Origin: Thiothrix subterranea
Lineage (GTDB): Bacteria > Pseudomonadota > Gammaproteobacteria > Thiotrichales > Thiotrichaceae
Length of the DNA: 64,000 nt
Assembly (NCBI RefSeq): GCF_030930995.1
Contig: NZ_CP133217.1
Span: 1,974,001-2,038,000, forward strand
Reading direction: 5' to 3'
Made by a program: the position numbers and the translations under genes. This document shows, piece after piece, positions 56,171-64,000 of the stretch. The first letter of the stretch is position 1. Every line of letters starts with the position of its first letter. Under the pieces are notes generated by a model. The model had not been told where the DNA came from. It did no database searches and saw only the letters and a program-made list of their open reading frames with translations.

Positions 56171-56773
56171 ATGAATACCAGTAAAGAAGAATTCTTGTCG
56201 GCGTTTATTGACGACGAGAGCGGTGAATTTGAGCGGCGTCGTTTGCTTGATGAGCTGAAAAAAGACGACGCATTAGGGCAAACCTTGTCACGCTACGCCT
56301 TCATCGGCGAGACCATGCGTGCCAGCAAAGGGCAACCGATGGGGCAGGGTTTGTTATCCCGCATTCAAGAGGAATTGGCGGATGAGCCAGCCTATGCGCC
56401 GGATAACGTGGTCGCCATGCCAGCGCGTGCTAATACCACAGCAGCGCCTAGCCGTGTGCAAGCGTATCGTTGGTTTGGCATGGGAATGGCGGCAACCGTG
56501 GCAGCCGTTGCCGTGGGTGGCTTGCTGTTTTTCAACCAGCCAACGGCACCGGATGCACAAATGGCAGCAGCATTGCCTGCTACTGTTCCGGTGAATGCGG
56601 CAGCTCCAGCACCGACAATGGTGGCAGATGCGGATACGCGCATTCAGCAAGTCGGGCGGGTTGACCCACAAACCCGTGACATTTTGAAACAGTACGTGGC
56701 GCAGCATGTGAAATATGCTTCAACCACGGTGATTGCACCATCTATTCGGGCGGCTTCTTATGCTAACGATTAA
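56171..56773 (+). CDS. rseA: Anti-sigma-E factor RseA
   Basis: Membrane anti-sigma factor that binds RpoE in the cytoplasm and is degraded by DegS/RseP under stress. 200 residues; N-terminal sigma-binding domain (KEEFLSAFIDDESGEFERRRLLDELK, ...LSRYAFIGETMR), one transmembrane helix (about 100-122, GMGMAATVAAVAVGGLLFF), periplasmic tail with VDPQTRDILKQYVAQHV. I use the ATG at 56171 with AGGTGA upstream; a TTG at 56126 overlapping rpoE is also in frame. rseB overlaps its 3' end by 14 nt. Confidence 0.9.
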   Translation: MNTSKEEFLSAFIDDESGEFERRRLLDELKKDDALGQTLSRYAFIGETMRASKGQPMGQGLLSRIQEELADEPAYAPDNVVAMPARANTTAAPSRVQAYRWFGMGMAATVAAVAVGGLLFFNQPTAPDAQMAAALPATVPVNAAAPAPTMVADADTRIQQVGRVDPQTRDILKQYVAQHVKYASTTVIAPSIRAASYAND

Positions 56774-57641
56774 GTACACGGTTTCCATCGCAGTGTTGGC
56801 GGGGGTATTGGCGTGGTCGACCCCTAGCATGGCAAACGAGGCAGGTGATTTGCTGGCAAAAATGCGCAGTGCGGTGCATACACTGGATTACTCCGGCACG
56901 CTGGTGTATTCACAAGGCAATGAGCTTTCCAATTACCAGATTAGCCATACGCTGGAAAATGGCACAGAAAAGGAAAGTGTGGTGCGTTTAGCTCAGGGTG
57001 CAAGTGCCAGCGATGCGGAAAGCTTTTCTCTGGCAAAGCTCCAGCAGGTTCAGCCGCAGATGGAAGCCGTTTATGCCTTGGATTTGGGCGGGCAGGAATT
57101 TGTCGCCAACCGCAATTGCCAAGTTGTGGTGGCGCGTCCGCGTGACAAAATGCGTTACTTGCAGCGTTATTGCATCGAGCCAGACACCGGTATGCTGCTG
57201 AAATATTCCTTGGTGGATCGTTCGCACAATACGGTTGAGCAATTGATGTTTACTGCCTTGGAGATTGCAGTGCCTGCGCAGGCAGCGCTCCAGCCAGCCC
57301 CACCAGTGGCGAATTCGACACCATCCGCCGCGATACCACCCGCGACGGATTGGGTGTTTGCCTCCTTACCCGCAGGCTTCCAGCAAGTACAGGATTTGCG
57401 GCAGGAAGGCGTGAATGGGCAGCCACCGATCCGCCAACTTATTTTGTCGGATGGCATGACCTCCGTGTCGGTTTTCATCGCGCCACCGGGCGCACCTAGC
57501 ATGTTGGATAGTATTGGCATCTCCTCCGGTGCGATGAATATTTACGCAACTGAAGTGGCGCAACATCAAGTCACGTTGGTGGGTGAAGTTCCGGCGCTGA
57601 CCCTGCAACGCATCAGTGAAAACCTGCAATATGCCCGTTGA
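56760..57641 (+). CDS. rseB: Periplasmic regulator RseB/MucB
   Basis: Binds RseA in the periplasm and protects it from DegS, linking lipopolysaccharide and lipoprotein signals to sigma-E. 293 residues with a signal peptide (cleavage near PSMA-NEAG), the MucB N-terminal domain (LLAKMRSAVHTLDYSGTLVYSQGNELSNYQI) and the C-terminal domain (WVFASLPAGFQQVQ...GMTSVSVFI). The ATG at 56760 lies inside the end of rseA, implying coupling. Confidence 0.92.
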   Translation: MLTIKYTVSIAVLAGVLAWSTPSMANEAGDLLAKMRSAVHTLDYSGTLVYSQGNELSNYQISHTLENGTEKESVVRLAQGASASDAESFSLAKLQQVQPQMEAVYALDLGGQEFVANRNCQVVVARPRDKMRYLQRYCIEPDTGMLLKYSLVDRSHNTVEQLMFTALEIAVPAQAALQPAPPVANSTPSAAIPPATDWVFASLPAGFQQVQDLRQEGVNGQPPIRQLILSDGMTSVSVFIAPPGAPSMLDSIGISSGAMNIYATEVAQHQVTLVGEVPALTLQRISENLQYAR

Positions 57642-57723
57642 ACCCAAAGTTAGCATGATTAAGTTTGCGTCAAGTTCTGCTGCTTATAATGGCGAAAAAG
57701 CATTAGAAAAGAGGGCGCAGCGT

Positions 57724-58206
57724 ATGATTGAGCAAACAGCGGTAGTGGTCAGTGTCGATTCTGGTCATGCATGGATTCTTCCCCAGCAAAAATCCGGGGG
57801 ATGCAGTGGTTGTGCAACTAAAACCACCTGTTCCACATCTTCTCCCTTTGATTTCTTGAATAAAGAAGCGCAGAAAATGCGGGTGTTAAACCCGTCCTAT
57901 GCACGACCGGGCGATACAGTGGTGGTGGGGGTGCAAGGTGATGCACTGGTGGCTTATTCCTTGTTGACGTATATGCTGCCGTTGATTAGTTTAATTCTGA
58001 TGGCATTGTTGGGGCGTGAATTATTGGCATTCATTGGAATTACCAGCGAATGGGCGACAATTTTCAGTGGAATGGCAGGTTTGTTTGGTGGGTTACGGCT
58101 TGCCAATCTGGTGGCGGCGCGTTCGTTCCAGTCCAATGATTTCCAGCCAGTGATTTTGCGCGTCGTCGGGCAGCCGCTGTTTACCGGTATTACGCCGCTT
58201 GCGTAA
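57724..58206 (+). CDS. rseC: RseC/MucC positive regulator of sigma-E
   Basis: Inner-membrane protein of 160 residues (E. coli 159). Cysteine motif CSGCATKTTC near the N-terminus (redox or metal centre of RseC), then two transmembrane helices (about 83-103 and 110-130), then a cytoplasmic tail ending RVVGQPLFTG. The ATG at 57724 (MIEQTAVVVSV) matches the E. coli start; longer frames to 57655 or 57616 overlap or approach rseB without family resemblance. Confidence 0.88.
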   Translation: MIEQTAVVVSVDSGHAWILPQQKSGGCSGCATKTTCSTSSPFDFLNKEAQKMRVLNPSYARPGDTVVVGVQGDALVAYSLLTYMLPLISLILMALLGRELLAFIGITSEWATIFSGMAGLFGGLRLANLVAARSFQSNDFQPVILRVVGQPLFTGITPLA

Positions 58207-58233
58207 GCCTGATTGTTTGGGGAGTGTCATTCC

Positions 58234-59628
58234 ATGCTGATGCCGTGGTTGCGAGTCGTGTTACTCGTTTGTGTTATGTCGTCAGCAGGAATGGCAGTCG
58301 CCGGTGAGTTGCCACAATTCACTGAAATGGTGAAGCAAAATAGCCCCGCCGTCGTGAATATCAGTACCAAACAAAGCATTTCCCCGCAGAAAATATTGCC
58401 GGATGAATTGCGTTCGCCGGAAACGGACGAGTTGTTTGACGAGCTAATGAAGCGCTTTTTCGAGCGTGACGGCAGTGGCGGGCAGCCGTTTGATTTTGAC
58501 AGTGATTCGCGTGGTTCGGGGTTTATTTACTCGCAAGACGGTTACATTGTTACCAACCATCACGTTGTGAAAGACGCAAATGCGATTACGATTAAGCTCA
58601 GTGACGGGCGTGAATTAGCTGCGCAATTGGTGGGCAGTGATGCGCGTACTGATATTGCCTTGCTGAAAGTGGCGGCGACCGGTTTGCCGGTGTTGCGCAT
58701 GGGGAAATCCGAAACGCTGGAAGTCGGTGAATGGGTGTTGGCGATTGGCTCGCCGTTTGGTTTCGACCACAGTGCCACGGCGGGGATTGTGAGCGCGAAA
58801 GGGCGGAGTTTACCTGACGATAATTACGTGCCGTTTATTCAAACCGATGTGGCGATTAACCCTGGCAACTCTGGTGGCCCGTTATTCAATCTGGCGGGCG
58901 AAGTCGTGGGCATTAACTCGCAGATTTACAGCCGTTCCGGTGGTTTTATGGGGGTTTCCTTTGCGATTCCGATGGATATTGCCCACGGCGTCATTGAGCA
59001 GTTGAAGAACAAAGGCGTGGTGTCGCGTGGTTGGATCGGTGTTTACGTGCAAGACATCAGCGCCGATTTAGCAGAATCCTTCAATATGGCGAAACCCGAA
59101 GGCGCGTTGGTGGCACAGGTGGTGCTGACCGGGCCTGCCGCACGGGTGTTGAATCAAGGCGATGTCATCCTCTCGTTTGCGGGCAAACCGATTGCGAATG
59201 CCGCCGCCTTGCCACCGGTTGTGGGGAGTATCCCGATTGGTGAAGCCGTTGCAGTAGAGGTTTTGCGCGAAGGCAAGCGTGAAACGTTAACCCTGACCGT
59301 GCGCGAACAAGTGCCACAAACCCCAAAATCGGTTGAAACTGCGCTGGAACAACAACCCGCTCCCATGATCGGCACACTGGGAATGCAGGTGGTTAATACC
59401 GAAGCGGGCGTTATGGTTGAAGCGGTCATGGGTGAACCCGCCCGCAGCACCGGTATTGCTAAAGGCGATATTATTGCGCAACTCGATGGCAAACCGCTGA
59501 CTTCCGCTGCTGAATTCAAAACCATTGCCGCTGCGCTGGAAGCTGGTAAAACGGTCGCTGTGCTGGTACAACGTGACAATTCGGCACGTTTTCTGGCAAT
59601 GAAGATCGAGGCAAATGCAAGAGAGTGA
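58234..59628 (+). CDS. mucD: Periplasmic serine protease MucD/DegQ (Do family)
   Basis: HtrA-type chaperone-protease that removes misfolded envelope proteins. 464 residues; signal peptide (1-24, AVAG-ELP), catalytic triad His110 (TNHHVV), Asp140 (RTDIALLKV), Ser213 (GNSGGPLFN), then two PDZ domains (about 270-360 and 375-460). Placement directly after rseABC is typical. The ATG at 58234 follows GGGGAG. It overlaps the next gene by 14 nt. Confidence 0.94.
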   Translation: MLMPWLRVVLLVCVMSSAGMAVAGELPQFTEMVKQNSPAVVNISTKQSISPQKILPDELRSPETDELFDELMKRFFERDGSGGQPFDFDSDSRGSGFIYSQDGYIVTNHHVVKDANAITIKLSDGRELAAQLVGSDARTDIALLKVAATGLPVLRMGKSETLEVGEWVLAIGSPFGFDHSATAGIVSAKGRSLPDDNYVPFIQTDVAINPGNSGGPLFNLAGEVVGINSQIYSRSGGFMGVSFAIPMDIAHGVIEQLKNKGVVSRGWIGVYVQDISADLAESFNMAKPEGALVAQVVLTGPAARVLNQGDVILSFAGKPIANAAALPPVVGSIPIGEAVAVEVLREGKRETLTLTVREQVPQTPKSVETALEQQPAPMIGTLGMQVVNTEAGVMVEAVMGEPARSTGIAKGDIIAQLDGKPLTSAAEFKTIAAALEAGKTVAVLVQRDNSARFLAMKIEANARE

Positions 59629-59872
59629 AGCAAAAACCCATCTGACCGTGTATTATCGCGTGGGCTGTCACCTTTGTGAGGAGATGACAGCCCTTTTGCA
59701 TGAATTTCAGGATGAATTGAAATTCACCTTCGGGCTGGTAGACATCGACGCGAATGCAGAATTAACCGTGCGTTTTAATGCGGATGTCCCAGTAGTGGCG
59801 TGGGGAGAGCGGATTTTATTCCGGCATTTCTTCGATGAAGCGATTTTGAGGCAAGCATTACAGCATGGGTGA
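59615..59872 (+). CDS. Glutaredoxin-like protein (DUF836 type)
   Basis: An 85-residue thioredoxin-fold protein, with a CxxC redox pair CHLC (C18, C21) in [12 protein letters not shown], a VPVV cis-proline loop ([12 protein letters not shown]) and a short length typical of DUF836 glutaredoxin-like proteins. No signal peptide, so cytoplasmic; substrate unknown. It overlaps mucD by 14 nt and lepA by 8 nt, so it belongs to the operon. Confidence 0.85.
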   Translation: MQESEAKTHLTVYYRVGCHLCEEMTALLHEFQDELKFTFGLVDIDANAELTVRFNADVPVVAWGERILFRHFFDEAILRQALQHG

Positions 59873-61670
59873 GGCGAACAAAAATATCCGCAACTTTTCG
59901 ATCATTGCGCATATTGACCACGGTAAATCGACATTATCTGACCGTTTTATCCAATATTGCGGCGGTTTGGAACAGCGGGAAATGGAAGCGCAAGTACTGG
60001 ATTCGATGGATCTGGAGCGTGAGCGCGGCATTACCATCAAGGCGCAAAGTGTTTCGTTAGATTACAAAGCGCGTAATGGCGAAACCTATCATTTAAATTT
60101 CATCGACACACCGGGGCATGTGGATTTTTCCTATGAAGTCTCACGCTCGTTGGCGGCGTGTGATGGCGCATTGCTGGTAGTCGATGCTTCACAAGGCGTG
60201 GAAGCGCAAAGCGTTGCCAATTGCTACACCGCGATTGATCTCAATCTGGAAGTTGTCCCCGTCCTCAATAAAATTGACTTGCCTGCGGCTGACCCGGATC
60301 GCGTGTGTCAGGAAATTGAAGACATTATCGGCATTGATGCCTCCGAAGCGATTCACGTCAGTGCCAAAAGCGGTATTGGGATTGAAGACTTGCTCGAACA
60401 GTTGGTGCAACGCATTCCGCCACCCCTGGGCGACCCCGATGCGCCGCTAAAAGCGTTAATCATTGACTCGTGGTTTGATAACTACCTCGGTGTGGTGGTG
60501 TTGGTGCGGGTGATTGATGGTGAAATGCGCAAGAAAATGAAAATCCGTTTCATGTCCAGCGGGCGCGATTTCCAAGTCGAACGTGTCGGCGTGTACACCC
60601 CGAAAATGAAAGATTTGGACGTCTTGCGAGCGGGTGAAGTGGGTTTCATGATTTCCGGCATTAAGGAAATCGCGGTGGCAAAAGTGGGCGATACGCTTAC
60701 CGATGCGCAACGCCCTGCTACCGTCCCGTTGCAAGGCTTTAAGGAAATTCAGCCGCGCGTTTTTGCCGGTTTGTTCCCGATTGAATCGGATCAGTACGAA
60801 AACTTGCGTGATGCGCTTTCCAAGCTGAAATTGAACGATTCCGCCCTGTTTTATGAGCCAGAAACTTCGCAAGCCTTGGGTTTTGGTTTCCGCTGCGGCT
60901 TCTTGGGCATGTTGCACATGGAAATTGTGCAAGAGCGTTTGGAGCGGGAATACAATCTCGATTTGATTTCCACCGCGCCCACGGTTATTTACGAAGTGGT
61001 GCTGACCAACGGTGAAACGCATTTCATGCACAGCCCGTCTGAATTGCCGCCGGTTAATAAGTTAGCAGAAATCCGTGAGCCGATCATTATTGGGACGATT
61101 CTCGTGCCGCAAGAATACGTGGGCAATGTGATTACCCTGTGCATGGAAAAGCGCGGCGTTCAAAAGAATATGCAGTACATGGGCAGCCAAGTGTCATTGA
61201 CGTTTGAATTACCGCTGGCGGAAGTGGTGATGGATTTTTTTGACCGTTTGAAATCGTGCAGCCGTGGTTATGCTTCGTTCGATTACGCGATGGATCATTT
61301 TGAAACGGCGCCGATGGTGCGCGTTGATGTGCTGGTGAATGGCGAAAGAGTCGATGCGTTAGCGCTGATGATTCACCGCGATTTTGCGCAGTCACGTGGG
61401 CGGATGTTGGTGGAAAAGATGAAAGACCTGATTCCGCGTCAAATGTATGAAGTGGCGATTCAGGCAGCGATCGGCAGCAATATCATTGCCCGCAGCACCG
61501 TCAAAGCGATGCGCAAAGACGTGACCGCGAAATGTTACGGCGGCGACGTGAGCCGCAAACGCAAATTGCTCGAAAAACAAAAAGAGGGCAAAAAGCGCAT
61601 GAAGCAGGTGGGTAGTGTGGAAATTCCACAAGAAGCGTTCCTCGCCGTCTTGAGAGTCAGCGATAAATAA
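59865..61670 (+). CDS. lepA: Elongation factor 4 (LepA)
   Basis: Ribosome-bound GTPase affecting initiation and back-translocation. 601 residues; G1 [10 protein letters not shown], switch [10 protein letters not shown]3 DTPGHVDF, G4 NKIDLP, G5 SAKSG; C-terminal LepA-specific domain [18 protein letters not shown]. Encoded upstream of lepB, as in most proteobacteria. Confidence 0.97.
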   Translation: MGEANKNIRNFSIIAHIDHGKSTLSDRFIQYCGGLEQREMEAQVLDSMDLERERGITIKAQSVSLDYKARNGETYHLNFIDTPGHVDFSYEVSRSLAACDGALLVVDASQGVEAQSVANCYTAIDLNLEVVPVLNKIDLPAADPDRVCQEIEDIIGIDASEAIHVSAKSGIGIEDLLEQLVQRIPPPLGDPDAPLKALIIDSWFDNYLGVVVLVRVIDGEMRKKMKIRFMSSGRDFQVERVGVYTPKMKDLDVLRAGEVGFMISGIKEIAVAKVGDTLTDAQRPATVPLQGFKEIQPRVFAGLFPIESDQYENLRDALSKLKLNDSALFYEPETSQALGFGFRCGFLGMLHMEIVQERLEREYNLDLISTAPTVIYEVVLTNGETHFMHSPSELPPVNKLAEIREPIIIGTILVPQEYVGNVITLCMEKRGVQKNMQYMGSQVSLTFELPLAEVVMDFFDRLKSCSRGYASFDYAMDHFETAPMVRVDVLVNGERVDALALMIHRDFAQSRGRMLVEKMKDLIPRQMYEVAIQAAIGSNIIARSTVKAMRKDVTAKCYGGDVSRKRKLLEKQKEGKKRMKQVGSVEIPQEAFLAVLRVSDK

Positions 61671-61689
61671 ACATTAGTAAGGACAAGAC

Positions 61690-62448
61690 ATGGATTTTGA
61701 TCTGGAGTTTTTGTTAGTCACCGCGACGGCAGTGACGGGCATTATTTGGTTGTTGTACGCACTGTTTACCAAGAAAAAAGCGGCTGAAGATGAGTCGGTA
61801 TTATTGGAATACGCGCGTTCCTTCTTTCCGGTATTGCTGGCGGTATTGTTGTTGCGCTCGTTTGTGGCAGAACCGTTTCGGATTCCTTCGGGGTCGATGT
61901 TACCGACCTTGGAAATTGGCGATTTTATTTTGGTGAATAAATTTGCGTATGGTTTACGCTTGCCAGTATTGCACACCAAAATCTTGGAAGTGGGTGAGCC
62001 GCAGCGCGGCGATGTGGTGGTGTTCCGTTACCCTGATAATCCGTCGATTGATTACATTAAGCGTTTGGTGGGTGTGCCGGGTGATGTGGTCAGTTGGAAT
62101 GATAAAACGTTGATTGTAAACGGAGTGGAGCTAAATCGTATCTTGCAGGGGGATTATATTCGCCCGGATCAAAGAACCCCGCCGTCAATTCATCTGAAAG
62201 AAGATTTGTTGGGTGTGACGCATGATATATTGGTAACGCCCGGTCGCGTCGGCCCCACGGGTTCACAGACTATCCCCGCCGGTCATTATTTGATGATGGG
62301 TGACAACCGCGATAACAGCAATGACGGTCGTATGTGGGGCTTAGTTCCTGAGGCTAATATCGTCGGTAAAGCGACCTTGGTGTGGATGCACATGAACTGG
62401 GGTGGTGACGGTTTCAACTTCTCGCGGATCGGTAATAAAATGCAGTAA
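61690..62448 (+). CDS. lepB: Signal peptidase I
   Basis: Inner-membrane protease removing signal peptides. 252 residues; two transmembrane helices at the N-terminus (about 6-26 and 44-60), catalytic Ser69 in IPSGSMLP, Lys124 in DYIKRLVGVPGD, and the C-terminal box GDNRDNSNDGR. The ATG at 61690 follows AGTAAGGACA. 19 nt after lepA. Confidence 0.96.
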   Translation: MDFDLEFLLVTATAVTGIIWLLYALFTKKKAAEDESVLLEYARSFFPVLLAVLLLRSFVAEPFRIPSGSMLPTLEIGDFILVNKFAYGLRLPVLHTKILEVGEPQRGDVVVFRYPDNPSIDYIKRLVGVPGDVVSWNDKTLIVNGVELNRILQGDYIRPDQRTPPSIHLKEDLLGVTHDILVTPGRVGPTGSQTIPAGHYLMMGDNRDNSNDGRMWGLVPEANIVGKATLVWMHMNWGGDGFNFSRIGNKMQ

Positions 62449-62460
62449 TTTCTCTTAGCT

Positions 62461-62480
62461 CCTCCCCTGATAAGGGGAGG
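62461..62480. repeat. GC-rich intergenic hairpin, possibly a dispersed repeat
   Basis: CCTCCCCT-GATA-AGGGGAGG, perfect 8-bp stem, followed by GGTGGGAGGGG. It lacks a T-run and resembles widespread REP-like intergenic palindromes. It lies between lepB and the DUF4845 gene. Confidence 0.4.
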
Positions 62481-62528
62481 GTGGGAGGGGTTTCTTCTAA
62501 TCAATCAATAACAATAAAGGTAAGCAGT

Positions 62529-62909
62529 ATGCGTAAGCAACAAGGTGCAACATTTTTGACGTGGGTTGCGGGTGTCGGTTTAGTGATTTTTGCGTTCATT
62601 ACTGGCGTGAAACTTGTGCCGCTGTACCTGGAGTTTTACTCGGTGCGTTCGCTGGTAGATCGCGTGGCACAGGAGTCTTCCAGTAAGACTTCAGTTCAGC
62701 AAATCCGGCGTAAAGTCGATGATTATATGAATGTGAACAGTTTGAACTCCTTGGCATCCAGCGATTTCAAAGTGGTGCCAGTCGAGGGTAAAAACGATGT
62801 GAAAGCACTTGAAATATACTATGAAGTGCGTAAACCTTGGGTGGCGAACATTGATTTTCTAGTAAACTTTAATTACTCCAAAGAGCTGGGAGCGGCTGAC
62901 GATACTTGA
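62529..62909 (+). CDS. DUF4845-family membrane-anchored protein
   Basis: A 126-residue protein with one N-terminal transmembrane helix (about 9-30, TFLTWVAGVGLVIFAF) and a periplasmic domain (VPLYLEFYSVRSLVDRVAQE, EIYYEVRKPWVANIDFLVNF), matching DUF4845 proteins that commonly lie between lepB and rnc. Function unknown. The ATG at 62529 is preceded by AAAGG; a frame from 62481 runs into the hairpin. It ends overlapping the rnc start. Confidence 0.85.
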   Translation: MRKQQGATFLTWVAGVGLVIFAFITGVKLVPLYLEFYSVRSLVDRVAQESSSKTSVQQIRRKVDDYMNVNSLNSLASSDFKVVPVEGKNDVKALEIYYEVRKPWVANIDFLVNFNYSKELGAADDT

Positions 62910-63571
62910 ACAAATTGACCAAGCTACTGGGTAGCGAATTGATGGCGACGGACACGTTTGTTCGCGCCATCACCCACCGCAGCGCGGAAGGGAAGCATAA
63001 CGAGCGCATGGAGTTCCTTGGTGATAGCGTGCTTGGGCTAATTATCACCACGGAGCTTTATCAGCGGATGCCACGCGCCAGCGAAGGCTATTTGAGCCGT
63101 TTGCGAGCGTCATTGGTGAATGAAAACGCCCTCGCAGGGATTGCGGTGGAACTCACCATCGGTGATTTTTTGCGTTTAGGCTCAGGCGAACTGAAAAGCG
63201 GGGGTTTCCGGCGCAAATCCATTATTGCGGATGCGTTCGAGGCGATTGTCGGCTGCATTTATTTGGAGCAGGGCATGGAGGCCGCCAAAAAGTTTGTGCT
63301 AACCGCTTACGGTGACCGCTTGGATAATTTGCCTGCGGAAGACACCCTCAAAGACCCCAAAAGCCGTTTGCAAGAATTCCTGCAATCACGCGGGCATGAT
63401 TTGCCAGATTACACCCTGATTGATACGCAGGGCGAAGCACACAAACAAACCTTCACGGCAGAATGCGTTATCCCCAAACTCAATATCCGCACCACTGGCA
63501 CTTCCGGTAGTCGCCGCAAGGCAGAGCAGGAAGCCGCCGGACTCGCATTTCAACAGGTAACAGCCAAATGA
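62906..63571 (+). CDS. rnc: Ribonuclease III
   Basis: Double-strand-specific endoribonuclease for rRNA processing and mRNA turnover. 221 residues; nuclease signature ERMEFLGDSVL with the catalytic Glu/Asp, ADAFEAIVGCIYL with the second catalytic Glu, and a C-terminal dsRNA-binding domain (KSRLQEFLQSRG...GSRRKAEQEAAGLAF). Start TTG at 62906 overlapping the previous stop (TTGA). Confidence 0.95.
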   Translation: MNKLTKLLGSELMATDTFVRAITHRSAEGKHNERMEFLGDSVLGLIITTELYQRMPRASEGYLSRLRASLVNENALAGIAVELTIGDFLRLGSGELKSGGFRRKSIIADAFEAIVGCIYLEQGMEAAKKFVLTAYGDRLDNLPAEDTLKDPKSRLQEFLQSRGHDLPDYTLIDTQGEAHKQTFTAECVIPKLNIRTTGTSGSRRKAEQEAAGLAFQQVTAK

Positions 63572-64000
63572 CAGACACGACCCCTTCTACCCAACGTTGC
63601 GGCTATGTCGCCATTGTGGGTCGCCCGAACGTGGGCAAATCCACGCTGATGAACTTGTTGATTGGCTTCAAAGTATCCGCCACGGCGAATAAGCCGCAAA
63701 CCACGCGCCACAGCATTCGCGGCATTTTGACCGAAAATGATTACCAGATGATTTTCGTGGATACGCCGGGGATTCACCGCACTTCCAAAAGTTTGCTGAA
63801 CAAAACCATCAATCTCGAAGCGGTTGCCGCATTGGAAGGTGTGGATGCGGTGGTGATGATCGTGGAGTCACTGAAATGGCAGGATGAAGATGATTTGGTG
63901 TTGCAACGCTTGGGGCATGTCACTTGCCCGGTATTTCTGGTCGCCAACAAAGTCGATCGTTTGGAGAAAAAAGAACGCCTGCTGACCTGGTTGCCGGACG
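63568..64000 (+). CDS. era: GTPase Era (3' truncated by window edge)
   Basis: Ribosome-assembly GTPase that binds 16S rRNA. The visible 144 codons contain the G domain: G1 GRPNVGKST, G2 with TTRH, G3 DTPGIH, and G4 NKVD. The C-terminal KH domain lies beyond the window. The ATG overlaps the rnc stop (ATGA), the usual rnc-era arrangement. Confidence 0.95.
   Translation, partial: MTDTTPSTQRCGYVAIVGRPNVGKSTLMNLLIGFKVSATANKPQTTRHSIRGILTENDYQMIFVDTPGIHRTSKSLLNKTINLEAVAALEGVDAVVMIVESLKWQDEDDLVLQRLGHVTCPVFLVANKVDRLEKKERLLTWLPD

Overview
The window reads as a gammaproteobacterial chromosome segment. Gene order (bamA-skp-lpxD-fabZ-lpxA-lpxB-rnhB-dnaE; rpoE-rseA-rseB-rseC-mucD-lepA-lepB-rnc-era), protein style and the RoxA/PurB pair fit that class. 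A sulfur-oxidising filament such as Thiothrix (Thiotrichales) is my best guess, but no marker gene here proves the genus. Genes are packed and many junctions are 1-8 nt overlaps (ATGA, GTGA, TTGA, TAATG), so translational coupling is common.

Layout. 1-7.3 kb: outer-membrane and lipid A operon (bamA, skp, lpxD, fabZ, lpxA, lpxB, a PmtA-like methyltransferase, rnhB) and a convergent membrane protein. 7.3-12.5 kb: a MazG-like pyrophosphohydrolase coupled to dnaE, which carries a 449-residue intein. 12.5-22 kb: an orphan BY-kinase-like ATPase, carAB, greA, a CobC/CobS-like pair with altered active sites, two small genes (one MbcA/ParS-like), and a TnpB-only IS605-type element. 22-29.3 kb: grxD, an EF-hand protein, a FIST/hybrid kinase pair, thioredoxin, pgpA, gltX, a CBS protein, tRNA-Ala and two tandem tRNA-Glu. 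29.3-36.5 kb: bacterial alpha-2-macroglobulin and pbpC. 36.5-42 kb: PhoPQ-like two-component system, a PepSY-like protein, roxA and purB.

42-53.85 kb is a complete type I-C CRISPR-Cas island between purB and nadB: cas3-cas5c-cas8c(cas11c)-cas7c-[DUF4258 / YgiT-type zinc finger pair]-cas4-cas1-cas2, a leader, 36 repeats with 35 spacers, and a solitary antitoxin-like gene. The two small genes between cas7c and cas4 look like a toxin-antitoxin module. They are joined to both neighbours by overlapping start and stop codons and sit exactly between the interference and adaptation modules. This is the most interesting system in the window. cas8c also contains an in-frame internal start with a strong ribosome binding site that would yield Cas11c.

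53.85-64 kb: nadB (minus strand), then the envelope-stress operon rpoE-rseA-rseB-rseC-mucD, a glutaredoxin-like gene, lepA, lepB, a DUF4845 protein, rnc and a truncated era. bamA is cut by the left window edge and era by the right.
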